The notes: generated by a model not told the origin, from the letters alone. 37,164 nt of DNA from Gammaproteobacteria bacterium (GCA_022822245.1 JAJECB010000028.1:1-37164), one strand, 5' to 3'; shown: positions 18,631 to 27,732, counted from the first letter of the stretch. Program-made: numbers and translations.

Positions 18631-20256
18631 ATGAGCAAGAACCCCTACGAGTCCGACCTCGACGCGAACCCCGCGAACTACGCCGAGCTCACTCCCATCG
18701 GCTTCCTCGAACGAAGCGCGGCCGTCTATCCGGAGCGCACGTCCATCGTCCACGGCAACCGCCGCCATACGTGGGCCGAGACCCGGGCCCGCTGCCGGCG
18801 GCTCGCCTCGAGCCTCGCCGCGCGCGGGATCGGACGCGGCGACACCGTCTCCGTAGTGGCCCCCAACGTCCCCGCCGCCTGGGAGGCGACCCTCGCGGTG
18901 CCGATGCTGGGCGCGGTGGTCAACACCATCAACACCCGCCTCGACGCGAGCACCGTCGCCTTCATCCTGGAGCACGGCGAGGCGAAGGCGATCATCACCG
19001 ACCGGGAGCTCTCGCCGACCGTCGGCCCCGCCCTCGCCAGGCTCGACCGCCGACCCCTCGTCATCGACATCGACGACCCGGACGCGGCGGGCGGGGATCT
19101 GCTAGGCGAGATCGAGTACGAGACGTTCCTCGCCGGCGGCGATCCGGAGTTCGCATGGCAGGGGCCGGCCGACGAATGGGACGCGATCGCGCTCAACTAC
19201 ACCTCCGGCACCACCGGCAACCCGAAGGGCGTGGTGTATGCCCACCGGGGCGCCTGGATCAACGCCATGACGAACGCGGTCGCGTGGAACATGGCCCACC
19301 ACCCGGTCTACCTCTGGACCCTGCCGATGTTCCACTGCAACGGCTGGTGCTTCCCGTGGACCCTCGCGGCGGTCGCGGGGACCGGGGTGTGCCTGCGCCG
19401 GGTGGACGCGAAGTCGATCTACGACGCGATCGCCGACGAGGGGGTGACCCACTTCTGCGGAGCGCCCGTCGTACTCAACTTCATTCTCAACGCACCGGAG
19501 GCGGACAAGCGCCCGTTCGACCGCACCGTGGAGGTGATGACGGCGGGCGCCGCGCCCCCCGCGGCGGTGCTCGAGGGGATGGAGGCGAGCGGGTTCCGGA
19601 TCACCCACGTCTACGGCCTCACCGAGACCTACGGCCCCTCCGTCATCTGCTCCTGGAAGCCCGAGTGGGACGAGCGGCCGGCCGCCGAGCGGGCCGCGCT
19701 CAAGTCGCGCCAGGGAGTGCGCTACCACACTCTCGACGGGCTCGCGGTGATGGACCCCGGGACCATGACCCCGGTGCCCGCGGACGGGGAGACGATGGGC
19801 GAGGTGATGATGCGCGGCAACATCGTCATGAAGGGCTATCTCAAGAACCCCGACGCGACGCGGGAGGCCTTCGACGGCGGGTGGTTCCATTCCGGGGACC
19901 TCGGGGTCGCCCACCCGGACGGCTATATCCAGCTCAAGGACCGCTCCAAGGACATCATCATCTCGGGGGGCGAGAACATCTCCTCGATCGAGGTCGAGGA
20001 CTGCCTGTACCGCCACCCGGCGGTGCTCGAGGCGGCGGTCGTCGCGAAGCCCGACGACCACTGGGGCGAGACGCCTTGCGCGTTCGTCGCCCTGCGGCCC
20101 GGGGAGGAGACCACCGAGCAGGAGATCATCGACTGGTGCCGGGCCAACCTCGCTCATTTCAAGTGCCCGAAGACGGTCGTCTTCCGCGAGCTCCCGAAGA
20201 CCTCGACGGGCAAGATCCAGAAGTTCAAGCTCCGCGCGGAGGCGGGCGGGGAGTAG
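18631..20256 (+). CDS. AMP-forming acyl-CoA ligase (DmdB/medium-chain type)
   Basis: The 541-residue ligase has the adenylate-forming motifs in order: P-loop LNYTSGTTGNPKGVVYAHRG, PMFHCNGWCFPW, VYGLTETYGP, WFHSGDLGVAHPDGYIQLKD, the SGGENISSIEVED hinge, and the catalytic-Lys A10 motif PKTSTGKIQKFKLR. The PMFHCNGW motif and overall pattern are those of the family that includes methylmercaptopropionyl-CoA ligase (DmdB) and medium-chain fatty acyl-CoA ligases, so the acid substrate is not fixed. The ATG at 18631 follows CGGAGAACGATCG. The other demethylation-pathway genes (dmdA, dmdC, dmdD) are not in the window. Confidence 0.92.
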   Translation: MSKNPYESDLDANPANYAELTPIGFLERSAAVYPERTSIVHGNRRHTWAETRARCRRLASSLAARGIGRGDTVSVVAPNVPAAWEATLAVPMLGAVVNTINTRLDASTVAFILEHGEAKAIITDRELSPTVGPALARLDRRPLVIDIDDPDAAGGDLLGEIEYETFLAGGDPEFAWQGPADEWDAIALNYTSGTTGNPKGVVYAHRGAWINAMTNAVAWNMAHHPVYLWTLPMFHCNGWCFPWTLAAVAGTGVCLRRVDAKSIYDAIADEGVTHFCGAPVVLNFILNAPEADKRPFDRTVEVMTAGAAPPAAVLEGMEASGFRITHVYGLTETYGPSVICSWKPEWDERPAAERAALKSRQGVRYHTLDGLAVMDPGTMTPVPADGETMGEVMMRGNIVMKGYLKNPDATREAFDGGWFHSGDLGVAHPDGYIQLKDRSKDIIISGGENISSIEVEDCLYRHPAVLEAAVVAKPDDHWGETPCAFVALRPGEETTEQEIIDWCRANLAHFKCPKTVVFRELPKTSTGKIQKFKLRAEAGGE

Positions 20257-20498
20257 CTCCGGACGGCGCCGGGAAGCGCGCGGCGGAAGCTACGGACGCC
20301 TGATTTCGGGCATCCGCACCGGCGGCGTGCGGGCGGTTGATATTCCCGTCTCGCTATAACAACATACGCCCTTCCGCGGTTCGGCATCGCACCGTCACGT
20401 CACGGTCGACTCGAGGCCGATGCGAATCGCACCCGATTACTCCGCAGCCGCCGCCCAATCGCCGGGCCGCGGCTGAATTGCATGGGAGGACGCGACCA

Positions 20499-21893
20499 AT
20501 GGCGACACTCGCCGATGTACAGGCAACCATCAAAGACAACGACATACGGCGAGTGGACCTGCTCGTCACCGACCTCATCGGACGCTGGCAGCATTTCTCG
20601 ATCCCCGCTTCGAGGCTGGACGAGAGCATTACCGAGCGCGGTCTCGGTTTCGACGGCTCGAGCCTTCGGGGATTCCAGTCGATCGACGAGTCCGACATGC
20701 TGCTCCGGCCGGACCTCGGTTCGGCCCGCATCGACCCGACCGAGTCCGAGCCGACCCTGAAGCTCATCTGCAACGTGCATGACCCGATGACCGGGGAGCC
20801 CTACTCGCGCGACCCGCGCCACGTGGCGACCAAGGCCGAGAACTACCTCAAGGGCTCGGGCATCGCCGACAAGGCGTTCTTCGGTCCCGAGCTCGAGTTC
20901 TTCCTGTTCGACCACGTACAGTTCGGCCTGAAGATCAATTCTTCGTTCCACGTCGTCGAGTCCGACGAGGCGGACTGGAACTCGGCGCGCGACGAGGACG
21001 GCAACAACACCGGCTACAAGATCCCGCCCAAGCAGGGCTATACCCCGGTCCCGCCCTTCGACCAGCTCTCCGATATCCGCTGGGAGATGGCGGAGAAGAT
21101 GGGACAGATCGGCATCGAGTTCGAGGTCCACCACCACGAGGTGGCGACCGGCGGGCAGGGCGAGATCGCGACCCTCTTCAACACGCTTCGCAACAAGGCG
21201 GACGAGACCCAGTGGTACAAGCACATCGTCCGCAACGTGGCGAAGGCGCACGGCAAGTCCGCGACCTTCATGCCGAAGCCCCTCTTCGGGGACAACGGCA
21301 CCGGCATGCACGTGCACCAGTCGCTGTGGCTCGGGGACACGCCGCTGTTCTACGACGCGGACGGCTACGCCCAGCTCTCGGAGCTCGCGCGCCACTACAT
21401 CGGCGGCCTGCTCCGGCACGGCGCGTCGCTCCTCGCGTTCTGCGCCCCGACGACCAACTCCTACAAGCGCCTGGTACCCGGCTTCGAGGCGCCGACCTAC
21501 CTCGCCTACTCCCAGCGCAATCGCTCGGCGGCGGTGCGGATCCCGACCTACGAGACGTCGGCGGCGAGCAAGCGCATCGAGTTCCGCCCGCCGGACCCCT
21601 CCGCCAACACCTACCTCGCGTTCGCCGCGATGATGATGGCAGGCCTCGACGGCGTCCGGAACCGGATCGACCCCGGCGACCCCACGGACGTGGACATCTA
21701 CGAGCTCTCGCCCGAGGACGCGGGGAACATTCCCCAGGTCCCGTCCTCGATGGAGGAGGCGGTGGAGGCCCTCGGCAACGACCACGATTACCTGCTCGAA
21801 GGCGGGGTCTTCACCCAGGACGTGATCGACCACTACATCGCGTTCAAGGAACAGGAATCGCGCGATGTGTTCCTCCACCCGGTCCCGGCGTAG
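20499..21893 (+). CDS. glnA: Type I glutamine synthetase
   Basis: GlnA condenses ammonium and glutamate with ATP to glutamine. The 464-residue product has the N-terminal beta-grasp (LADVQATIKDNDIRRVDLLV), FDGSSLRGFQSIDESDM, metal ligands in FFGPELEFF, FEVHHHEVATGGQGEI, and the ATP site MPKPLFGDNGTGMHVHQSLW. DIYELSPED holds Tyr401 at the position of the E. coli adenylylation tyrosine, so covalent control is possible. The ATG has GGGAGGA eight bases upstream. The 242-base region before it contains TATAAC (about 20353), a plausible -10 with no good partner. I see no sigma-54 promoter. The P-II gene glnB and the ntrBC genes are not adjacent. Confidence 0.96.
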   Translation: MATLADVQATIKDNDIRRVDLLVTDLIGRWQHFSIPASRLDESITERGLGFDGSSLRGFQSIDESDMLLRPDLGSARIDPTESEPTLKLICNVHDPMTGEPYSRDPRHVATKAENYLKGSGIADKAFFGPELEFFLFDHVQFGLKINSSFHVVESDEADWNSARDEDGNNTGYKIPPKQGYTPVPPFDQLSDIRWEMAEKMGQIGIEFEVHHHEVATGGQGEIATLFNTLRNKADETQWYKHIVRNVAKAHGKSATFMPKPLFGDNGTGMHVHQSLWLGDTPLFYDADGYAQLSELARHYIGGLLRHGASLLAFCAPTTNSYKRLVPGFEAPTYLAYSQRNRSAAVRIPTYETSAASKRIEFRPPDPSANTYLAFAAMMMAGLDGVRNRIDPGDPTDVDIYELSPEDAGNIPQVPSSMEEAVEALGNDHDYLLEGGVFTQDVIDHYIAFKEQESRDVFLHPVPA

Positions 21894-21928
21894 TTCCATC
21901 ACTACTACCACAGCTCGCCTGGGTGGAT

Positions 21929-21946
21929 GGGGCGCCCGGGCGCCCC
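21929..21946 (+). terminator. GC-rich palindrome after glnA
   Basis: GGGGCGCCCGGGCGCCCC is a perfect 18-base palindrome 36 bases after the glnA stop. It is followed by TTCCC rather than a T-run, so termination is plausible but unproven. Confidence 0.45.
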
Positions 21947-21971
21947 TTCCCGCAACTCGAAGCGTCGAGCG

Positions 21972-21999
21972 ACCGGCACGCCCGAGCCGGCGTGCCGGT
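21972..21999 (+). terminator. 11-bp-stem hairpin after glnA
   Basis: ACCGGCACGCC (21972-21982) and GGCGTGCCGGT (21989-21999) form a perfect 11-bp stem with a six-base loop, ending five bases before repeat copy B. It probably ends or stabilises the glnA transcript. There is no T-run. Confidence 0.45.
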
Positions 22000-22003
22000 C
22001 TCC

Positions 22004-22264
22004 GGGCCGCATATTTCACCGATGTTCGTTGCATACTCGAAGAATTCTGAGAATTCTTCGAGATGGTGGCTCACCCGAAAAACTCTCCGAGTTTTTCGGG
22101 TCTGGGCGACAAGGTGCCGCGGTGGCGGGCCGCACGGACCGAAAGAGCGCATGCGCGCTGCTGAAGGCGTAGCCGACACTACGTCGAAGCGGCTTGAGGG
22201 AGTACGGCCCGCCACCGCGAGCAGATTGGCGTCCGCAGCAGGACATCGGGGAAATATGCGGGCC
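22004..22264. repeat. Full copy (B) of the nested-palindrome intergenic repeat
   Basis: The 261-base element has terminal inverted repeats of about 22 bases (left GGGCCGCATATTTCACCGAT, right ATCGGGGAAATATGCGGGCC). A second inverted repeat lies inside (22119-22135 with 22202-22218, 16 of 17 paired), and a small CGTAG/CTACG stem lies at its centre. Two hairpins with 13-bp stems sit only in this copy: 22036-22062 and 22073-22101. The element starts after the glnA hairpins and ends 44 bases before the M16 peptidase start. No conserved start or stop codons support coding. Confidence 0.8.
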
Positions 22265-22308
22265 AAGCCGCCAGTCCCTCGCTCCGTCGTCTCTCCGGGC
22301 CCCCTTCG

Positions 22309-25212
22309 TTGACCGGACACCGACCTCCGGTCGCGCTCCGTCTTCTCGCCGGTGCGGCGGTCGCGCTGCTCCTCGCCGGTGCCGCGCCCGCACTCGGCAG
22401 CGGGATCGAGATCGAGCGCAGCCCCGCCGACACCCGGAGCTACCGCGTACTCACCCTCGAGAACGGACTCGAGGCCCTGGTCGTCTCCGATCCGAGCGCC
22501 GACGAGTCGGCGGCCGCGCTCGACGTCAACGTGGGGAGCGCCAACGATCCCGAGGGGCGCCCGGGCATGGCGCACTTCCTCGAGCACATGCTCTTCCTCG
22601 GCACCGGAAAGTATCCGGACCCGGGCGAGTACGACCGGTTCATCACCGGACACGGAGGCTTCAGCAACGCAAGGACCGCGTTCGCGCACACCACGTACTT
22701 CTTCGAGGTCGACGCCGCGCACCTCGACGGCGCGCTCGACCGGTTCGCCCAGTTCTTCGTTTCCCCCCGGTTCGACCGCGAGCACCTCGCGGGCGAGCGC
22801 CGGATCGTCCACTCCGAGTACGTGTCGCGGAGCCGCAGCGACCACCTGCGGAGCCTCGCGGCCTGGAAGCAGGCCCTCGACCCCCGGCATCCCCTTGCGC
22901 GGTTCCATGTCGGGACCGAGGAGACGCTCGGCAACCGGCCCGGGGGCGATATCCGGGAGGAGGTGGTCGACTTCTGGGAGAGCACCTACTCCTCCCACCT
23001 GATGAAGCTCGTGGTCCTCGGCCGCGAGCGGCTCGACGACCTCGAGCGCCTCGTCCGGACCCGATTCGAGGCGGTCGAGCGCCGCCCCGTGGAACGTCTT
23101 CGCATCGACGCCCCGCTCTTTCGGGCCGGCCTCCTCCCGGCGCGGCTCGACATCGCCCCGATCCGGGAGTCCCGCACCCTCTCCCTCTCGTTTCCGATCC
23201 CGCCCCTCGAGCCGCACTTCCGCGCGAAGCCGCTCGCCCTCATCTCGCATCTCGTCGGCCATGAAGGGCGGGGGAGCCTCCTCTCCGCCCTCAAGGAACG
23301 GGGGTGGGCGGAGGGCCTGAGCGCGGGTCCCGGGGTCTCGCACCCGGACTTCGCCACGTTCGGGATCACGATTCGGGCCACCAGGGCGGGGATCGAGAAC
23401 GCGGACGAGGTCGTCGCCCTCGTGTTCGCGTACCTCGACCTCATCCGCGCCGAGGGGCTGGCGCCTCGCTATCGCGACGAGCTCGCACGCATGTCGGAGC
23501 TCGAGTTCCGCTTCCTGGAGAAGGCGCCCCCGCTCGACCACGTGCTCACCCTCGCGGCGCGCCTGCACCGCGTTCCGGCGGACGAGGTCCTCGTCGCGCC
23601 CTACCGGTTCGAGGGTGCCGACTCCGCCCTCGAGAGGCGATTCCTCGCCGCTCTTGCCCCCGATCGGGCGCTCGTGACGGTGATCGCGACGGGGGTGACG
23701 ACCGACTCCGTCTCACCGTTCTTCGAGGCACCCTACCGGCTGCGCCCGATACCGCCGGAGACCGTCGCGCGCTGGCGGAACCCGGACGCGGACCTGGCTT
23801 CGGGCGGCGCCCTCGACCTCGCGCTCCCCGAGCCGAACCCGTTCGTACCGGGCGGGCTCGCGTTGATCGAGACCGGGTCCGCTCCGACGCGTCCGGTCCG
23901 CATCACCCGGCGCCCCGGATTCGATCTCTGGCACCGCCCCGACATCGAGTTCGGCCACCCCCGCGCGAATTTCCGGTTCACGGTGCGCTCCCCGGTCGCC
24001 AACGACTCCCCGCGGCACGCGGTGCTCGGCTCGCTCCATACCCGGGTCGTCGAGGACGCCCTCACCGAGTTCTCGTACCCCGCCGCCCTCGCCGGGCACA
24101 CGTATCTTCTCTACCGGCACCATCGCGGGGTCACCGTGGGGGTCTCGGGCTGGAGCGACAAGCAGCGCGAGCTGCTCGCGCGCATCGTCTCGACCCTCCG
24201 CGCGCCGCCCGTCTCACCGTCGCGATTCGAGGCGGAGCGCGAGGAGTATGCGCGGCTGCTCCGGAACCTGGACGAGCGCCCCCCGTACCGGCGGGCGATG
24301 AGCGAGGTGGGCGAGCTGCTGCTCGCGCCGGAATGGCCCACCGACGCGCTGCTCTCGGCGCTCGACGAGGTGGGGCCGGAGGACCTCCGCAACTTCATCC
24401 CGCGGCTCTTCGCGCAGGGACACATCGTGGCCCTCGCCCACGGGAACCTGACGGCCGGGGCGGCGAGAGAGCTCGGCGGGGTGCTGGAGGACGCGCTGCT
24501 CGCGCCGATGGAGACGGTCGCGGTGGCGCCGGGCCGGGTGGCGCGGCTCGAACCCGGGGCCCGCTTCGGGCGGTGGCTCGAGAGCGGCCACGAAGACCAC
24601 GCGGTGGTCCTCTATCGCCAGGGACGCCGCCGAAGCGTGCGCGAGCGGGCGACGCTCGCGCTCATCGCCCAGGCAGTCGGCAACCGCTTCTTCCAGGAGC
24701 TTCGGACCGAGCGGAAGATCGGGTACGTCGTCTTCGCGTCGCCGCTCACCCTGCGTGGCGTGCCGGGCCTCGCATTCGTCGTCCAGTCCGACACGTCCCA
24801 GCCCGAGGTCCTCCGGGAGGAGGTGGAAGCCTTCGTCGACCGGTTCGATGACGCCCTCGGCGGCATGTCGGAAGAGGACTTCGAGCGCCATCGCCGAGCG
24901 GTGGAGAGCGCGCTCCTCGAGGCGGAGACGCGCCTCGAGGAGCGCACCGAGCGGTACTGGACCGAGATCCGGCGGGAGCGGTACGAGTTCGACACGCGCC
25001 AGCGATTCCTGGAGGCGGTGCGGGCGCTCACCCGGGAGGATCTCCTGGCCGCGTGGCGCGAGGTGGTCCTCGCCCCGGAGACGGCACGCGGGGTGGTCGT
25101 CGCCGTCTCGGCGAAGAAGCCCCTCGATACCGGCCCCCTCCTCCTCGGCGCCCGGCCGATCGCGGACGTCGCCGCGTTCAAGCGCGGGCTTCGCTACTTC
25201 GGCGAGGAGTGA
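22309..25212 (+). CDS. Exported M16 (insulinase/pitrilysin-type) zinc peptidase
   Basis: The 967-residue product starts with a signal peptide (RPPVALRLLAGAAVALLLAG, then AAPALGSG), so it acts outside the cytoplasm. The N-terminal M16 domain has the inverted zinc motif HFLEH (in MAHFLEHMLFLGTGKYPDPG), with the third ligand Glu in RRIVHSEYVSRS about 70-75 residues later. The protein has the length and four-domain layout of pitrilysin/insulysin, and the later RTERKIGYVVFASPLTLRG is the substrate-binding Arg-Tyr region. It should degrade peptides in the periplasm. The start is an inferred TTG (22309); no ATG or GTG fits before the signal peptide and no good ribosome-binding site is seen. Repeat copy B ends 44 bases upstream. 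Confidence 0.93.
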   Translation: MTGHRPPVALRLLAGAAVALLLAGAAPALGSGIEIERSPADTRSYRVLTLENGLEALVVSDPSADESAAALDVNVGSANDPEGRPGMAHFLEHMLFLGTGKYPDPGEYDRFITGHGGFSNARTAFAHTTYFFEVDAAHLDGALDRFAQFFVSPRFDREHLAGERRIVHSEYVSRSRSDHLRSLAAWKQALDPRHPLARFHVGTEETLGNRPGGDIREEVVDFWESTYSSHLMKLVVLGRERLDDLERLVRTRFEAVERRPVERLRIDAPLFRAGLLPARLDIAPIRESRTLSLSFPIPPLEPHFRAKPLALISHLVGHEGRGSLLSALKERGWAEGLSAGPGVSHPDFATFGITIRATRAGIENADEVVALVFAYLDLIRAEGLAPRYRDELARMSELEFRFLEKAPPLDHVLTLAARLHRVPADEVLVAPYRFEGADSALERRFLAALAPDRALVTVIATGVTTDSVSPFFEAPYRLRPIPPETVARWRNPDADLASGGALDLALPEPNPFVPGGLALIETGSAPTRPVRITRRPGFDLWHRPDIEFGHPRANFRFTVRSPVANDSPRHAVLGSLHTRVVEDALTEFSYPAALAGHTYLLYRHHRGVTVGVSGWSDKQRELLARIVSTLRAPPVSPSRFEAEREEYARLLRNLDERPPYRRAMSEVGELLLAPEWPTDALLSALDEVGPEDLRNFIPRLFAQGHIVALAHGNLTAGAARELGGVLEDALLAPMETVAVAPGRVARLEPGARFGRWLESGHEDHAVVLYRQGRRRSVRERATLALIAQAVGNRFFQELRTERKIGYVVFASPLTLRGVPGLAFVVQSDTSQPEVLREEVEAFVDRFDDALGGMSEEDFERHRRAVESALLEAETRLEERTERYWTEIRRERYEFDTRQRFLEAVRALTREDLLAAWREVVLAPETARGVVVAVSAKKPLDTGPLLLGARPIADVAAFKRGLRYFGEE

Positions 25213-25216
25213 GCGG

Positions 25217-25248
25217 AAGCTCCTGGGGGGCTTCCAGCCCGCAGGCGC
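25217..25248 (-). repeat. REP-like motif copy 3 (reverse orientation)
   Basis: On the minus strand the sequence reads GCCTGCGGGCTGGAAGCCCC followed by CCAGGAGCTTCC. The GCGGGCTGGAAGCCC core matches the two copies at 9719 and 9898. It starts five bases after the M16 peptidase stop. The remaining bases to 25421 hold no gene I can support. Confidence 0.55.
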
Positions 25249-25421
25249 TTTACCGGCCCGAGGAACGAGAACGCCGCCCCCATGCCATGGCCTCGCCGCC
25301 GACGCTCGCGGCGCGCGGGCCGCGACCGACGCGCTTGGCATCCTCACCGCGCCCGCGGCGGCGTTCGGCCGTGCTCGCGTGTCCGGCGGGCACGCCGTTT
25401 CCCCGGCTATTCACAAGCTGT

Positions 25422-26450
25422 CTACAGGATTTCCTCGGCAAGGAGGCGGGCCGCCTCCACCGTCGTGCGGCGGGCGAGGAACGACCCGACGTGGCGCCGG
25501 GCGCCCGCCTCCTTCCAGCGCTGGAGGCGGTCGCGGATCCGGTCCGCGGGGCCGACGAGGGCGACGTCGTCGATGAGCTGGTCGGGCACCGCAGCGGCCG
25601 CCTCCGCCCGGCGACCGGCGAGGAAGTGGTCCTGGACCTCGACCGCCGCCGCCTCGTACCCGAGCCGCTTGGTGTAGTCGTTGTAGAAGTTCTTGGTCCG
25701 CGCCCCCATGCCGCCGATGTAGAGGGCGAGGTGCTCGCGGACCACGCGGCGGGCGCGCTCGAGGTCGTCGTCGATCACCACCTCGACGAAGGGCGCGATC
25801 TCGAACGATTCTAGGCTCTTGCCGTTCCCGGCGCGGGCGAACCCCTCGGCGAGCGGGCTCTCGAAGAGGTCGAAGCGCTCCGGGTTCATCCATACCGGAA
25901 AGACGCCGTCCGCGACCTCGGCGCTCGTGCGAAGCCCGTTCGCGGTGAAGGCGCCGGTGAAGATGCGAAGGTCGGGGTTGCCATGGAGGATGCTCCGGAG
26001 GGGCTTGCCGAGACCGGACGCGCCTTCGCCCCGGTACGGGATCTGGTAGTGCTCGCCCTCGTGGGTGAGCGGTTCGGTGCGCGCGAGAATCTTGCGGATG
26101 ATCGAGATGTACTCGCGGGGGCGGCCGTAGGGGACGCCGTACCAGCCCTCGATGACCTGGGGGCCGCTCGGCCCGACCCCGAGGATGAACCGCCCCCCCG
26201 ACATCGCGTCGAGGGTCATCGCGGTCATCGCCGCGCACGCGGGCGCGCGCGCGCCCATCTGGATGATGGCCGTGCCGACGTTGATGCGCGTGGTGCGGGC
26301 GAGGATCCACGCGGCGGGGGTCACCGCATCGGAGCCCCACGCCTCCGACGTCCACACCGAATCGAAGCCGAGGTTCTCCGCTTCGAGGATGACGTCCATC
26401 GGCACCGACATTTCCGCGGGCGAGTAGCCCGCCACCAGACCCAGCTTCAC
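25422..26450 (-). CDS. LLM-class F420-dependent oxidoreductase
   Basis: The 342-residue protein has the luciferase-like (TIM-barrel) layout: MKLGLVAGYSPAEMSVPMDV, AENLGFDSVWTSEAWGSDAV, ILARTTRINVGTAIIQMGAR, LDAMSGGRFILGVGPSGPQV and GWYGVPYGRP. These match the F420-using branch more than the FMN/bacterial luciferase branch, in the MGARAP and GRFILGVGPSGPQV blocks. Its substrate is unknown. It lies 1.4 kb from the F420 biosynthesis operon, on the opposite strand, and would be the consumer of the cofactor made there. Cofactor choice is inferred from family and context. Confidence 0.88.
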   Translation of the reverse strand: MKLGLVAGYSPAEMSVPMDVILEAENLGFDSVWTSEAWGSDAVTPAAWILARTTRINVGTAIIQMGARAPACAAMTAMTLDAMSGGRFILGVGPSGPQVIEGWYGVPYGRPREYISIIRKILARTEPLTHEGEHYQIPYRGEGASGLGKPLRSILHGNPDLRIFTGAFTANGLRTSAEVADGVFPVWMNPERFDLFESPLAEGFARAGNGKSLESFEIAPFVEVVIDDDLERARRVVREHLALYIGGMGARTKNFYNDYTKRLGYEAAAVEVQDHFLAGRRAEAAAAVPDQLIDDVALVGPADRIRDRLQRWKEAGARRHVGSFLARRTTVEAARLLAEEIL

Positions 26451-26541
26451 CGTTCGCGCTCCCTATCGAGGTCCAAAATTCCGGCGCCAAGGGTAACCCG
26501 CCCGCCCCTCGCTCAGAAGCCAGCAGGCGAGGATTGCGGAA

Positions 26542-26651
26542 CGGGCCGCACATCCGTCCGCAGCTCACCGCACGCCGGACGGCTTGAAGCGGCCGTGCCC
26601 GACACGCATCGACGCGCGCGGGAATTGCCCGGTTCTCCTACGAGCAGATTG
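26542..26651. repeat. Possible decayed copy (D) of the nested-palindrome repeat
   Basis: Several blocks of copy B recur in the same order at similar spacing: CGGGCCGCAC (26542-26551), TGAAG...GACAC...TCGA (26585-26612) and CGAGCAGATTG (26641-26651). Terminal inverted repeats are not recognisable. The rest of the 285-base gap (26451-26735) holds no gene I can support. Confidence 0.35.
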
Positions 26652-26735
26652 CCGCCTGAACCACGACCCCGGAATCGGAGGACAGACCAGGGCAGGCCCT
26701 GCCCGACGAGCACCCGCGCGAGGATTCGACAGTTC

Positions 26736-26990
26736 TCAGCGACGGCCGACATGGGCCGCGCGGTCGAGAAGCGCGCGGACCCGCAGGTGGGCAGCAAAAT
26801 CGGCGCGGCGATCCGCCTCGCTGGGCCAGCCGGGATTGGCGATGCGCGCCGCCTCGTAGAGGTCGATGGCAAGCCGTACCTTCTGCTCAACCGGGAGGTT
26901 CACCCGGTCGACGTGCGCAAGCCGTTCCAGCGCCCCCCAATCGCGACGGGCGTACCTCCGAAGTTCCGCGGCGTCGAATCGAGCGCTCAT
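26736..26990 (-). CDS. Uncharacterised 84-residue protein downstream of a PIN toxin
   Basis: The product reads MSARFDAAELRRYARRDWGA..., has a helical, Arg- and Asp-rich composition, and ends LLDRAAHVGRR. No catalytic motif is visible, and I do not recognise a named family. It may be longer: in-frame Met codons lie at 27002 and near 27035. It follows the Phd/PIN gene pair on the same strand with a gap of only a few bases from the longest version, so it is likely the third gene of that operon. Confidence 0.55.
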   Translation of the reverse strand: MSARFDAAELRRYARRDWGALERLAHVDRVNLPVEQKVRLAIDLYEAARIANPGWPSEADRRADFAAHLRVRALLDRAAHVGRR

Positions 26991-27038
26991 GGCAGCCGCC
27001 ATGATACTGCCGACCGACGCGGCCGCCCGGAGCACGTA

Positions 27039-27479
27039 TCAAGAGTAGACGGCGACGCGTTCTGCAGATCGCTCAAGGGCGGAGAAGTCGCGGTCGTAGG
27101 TTACGAGACCAAGGCTTGAGGTCTGGACGGCGGTGGCGACCTGCACTGCGTCGGGCAAACGCAACCTGGTGCTTGCCCGAATACGGGCGGCACGGTGCGC
27201 GATCTCGGCGGTCAGATCGACAACCCGCCAGACAGGGGGCGACGTGAGCGCTTCCCGATACGCGTCGGATCTCGCTTCGTCACCCGTTCGGAGGGGACCG
27301 GCAAGAACCTCTGCCAACGTGACCGTCGTGATAACCAACTCGTAGCGGCCTGCTTCCGCGCGTTCGAAGACCGGCATGAAGCGCGCGGCAAGGACGGGGT
27401 GATCTTCGATTACGTAGATGATGGGAGCGGTGTCGACCACGAACCGTCCCCGAGCCGGAAGACTGCCGATGTCCTCCAT
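27039..27479 (-). CDS. PIN-domain ribonuclease toxin (VapC-like)
   Basis: The 146-residue PIN-domain protein has the expected acidic residues: Asp in RFVVDTAPIIYVIEDH, Glu in TVTLAEVLAGPL, Asp in RLRLPDAVQVATAV and Asp in GLVTYDRDF. These coordinate metal for RNA cleavage in VapC-type toxins. ATG 27479 shares one base with the antitoxin stop (TGATG), and the GTGG/A-rich region before it lies within the antitoxin gene. The start MEDIGSLPARGRFVVDT is chosen for this overlap. It is encoded with a Phd/YefM-type antitoxin, a mixed pairing that is common in genomes. Confidence 0.9.
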   Translation of the reverse strand: MEDIGSLPARGRFVVDTAPIIYVIEDHPVLAARFMPVFERAEAGRYELVITTVTLAEVLAGPLRTGDEARSDAYREALTSPPVWRVVDLTAEIAHRAARIRASTRLRLPDAVQVATAVQTSSLGLVTYDRDFSALERSAERVAVYS

Positions 27480-27712
27480 CACCACTCGTCTCGCAGCCGA
27501 TCGATGTACTCGGCGACCTCGCCATAGCAACCACGCCCTGATCCGCGCAGCGAGGTGAGCGTGGGCGCCTCGCGGGCGACCTGGGAAACGGGAACTATCG
27601 CGGCATAGGGCACCCCGTGCCGGGTCACGATTGTCACCGTACCGTCGCGGTGCGCGCGGGCGAGGATTTCCGGAAGCCGCTTGCGCGCTTCCTCTGCTCC
27701 GGTTGTTTCCAT
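27479..27712 (-). CDS. Phd/YefM-type antitoxin
   Basis: The 77-residue protein starts METTGAEEARKRLPEILARAHRDG, then TVTIVTRHGVPYAAIVPV, the Phd/YefM DNA-binding fold. The C-terminal half should wrap the PIN toxin. It is the first gene of the operon, as is usual for antitoxins that repress their own promoter. Two TGTACA-like sites lie 21-35 bases upstream. From memory, E. coli YefM binds palindromes with a TGTACA core, which supports autoregulation. Confidence 0.88.
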   Translation of the reverse strand: METTGAEEARKRLPEILARAHRDGTVTIVTRHGVPYAAIVPVSQVAREAPTLTSLRGSGRGCYGEVAEYIDRLRDEW

Positions 27713-27732
27713 GACAGCTCTACGTCGTTATC

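Noticed and set aside
25403..25436. TATTCACA...TCTACAGG resembling DnaA boxes
   Set aside because: Only two weak matches, no cluster, no AT-rich unwinding region and no dnaA, dnaN or gyr genes nearby.
26513..26752. A 79-codon minus-strand frame overlapping the end of the 84-residue hypothetical gene
   Set aside because: Low-complexity composition, overlap with a better gene and with the possible repeat copy D, and no recognisable family.
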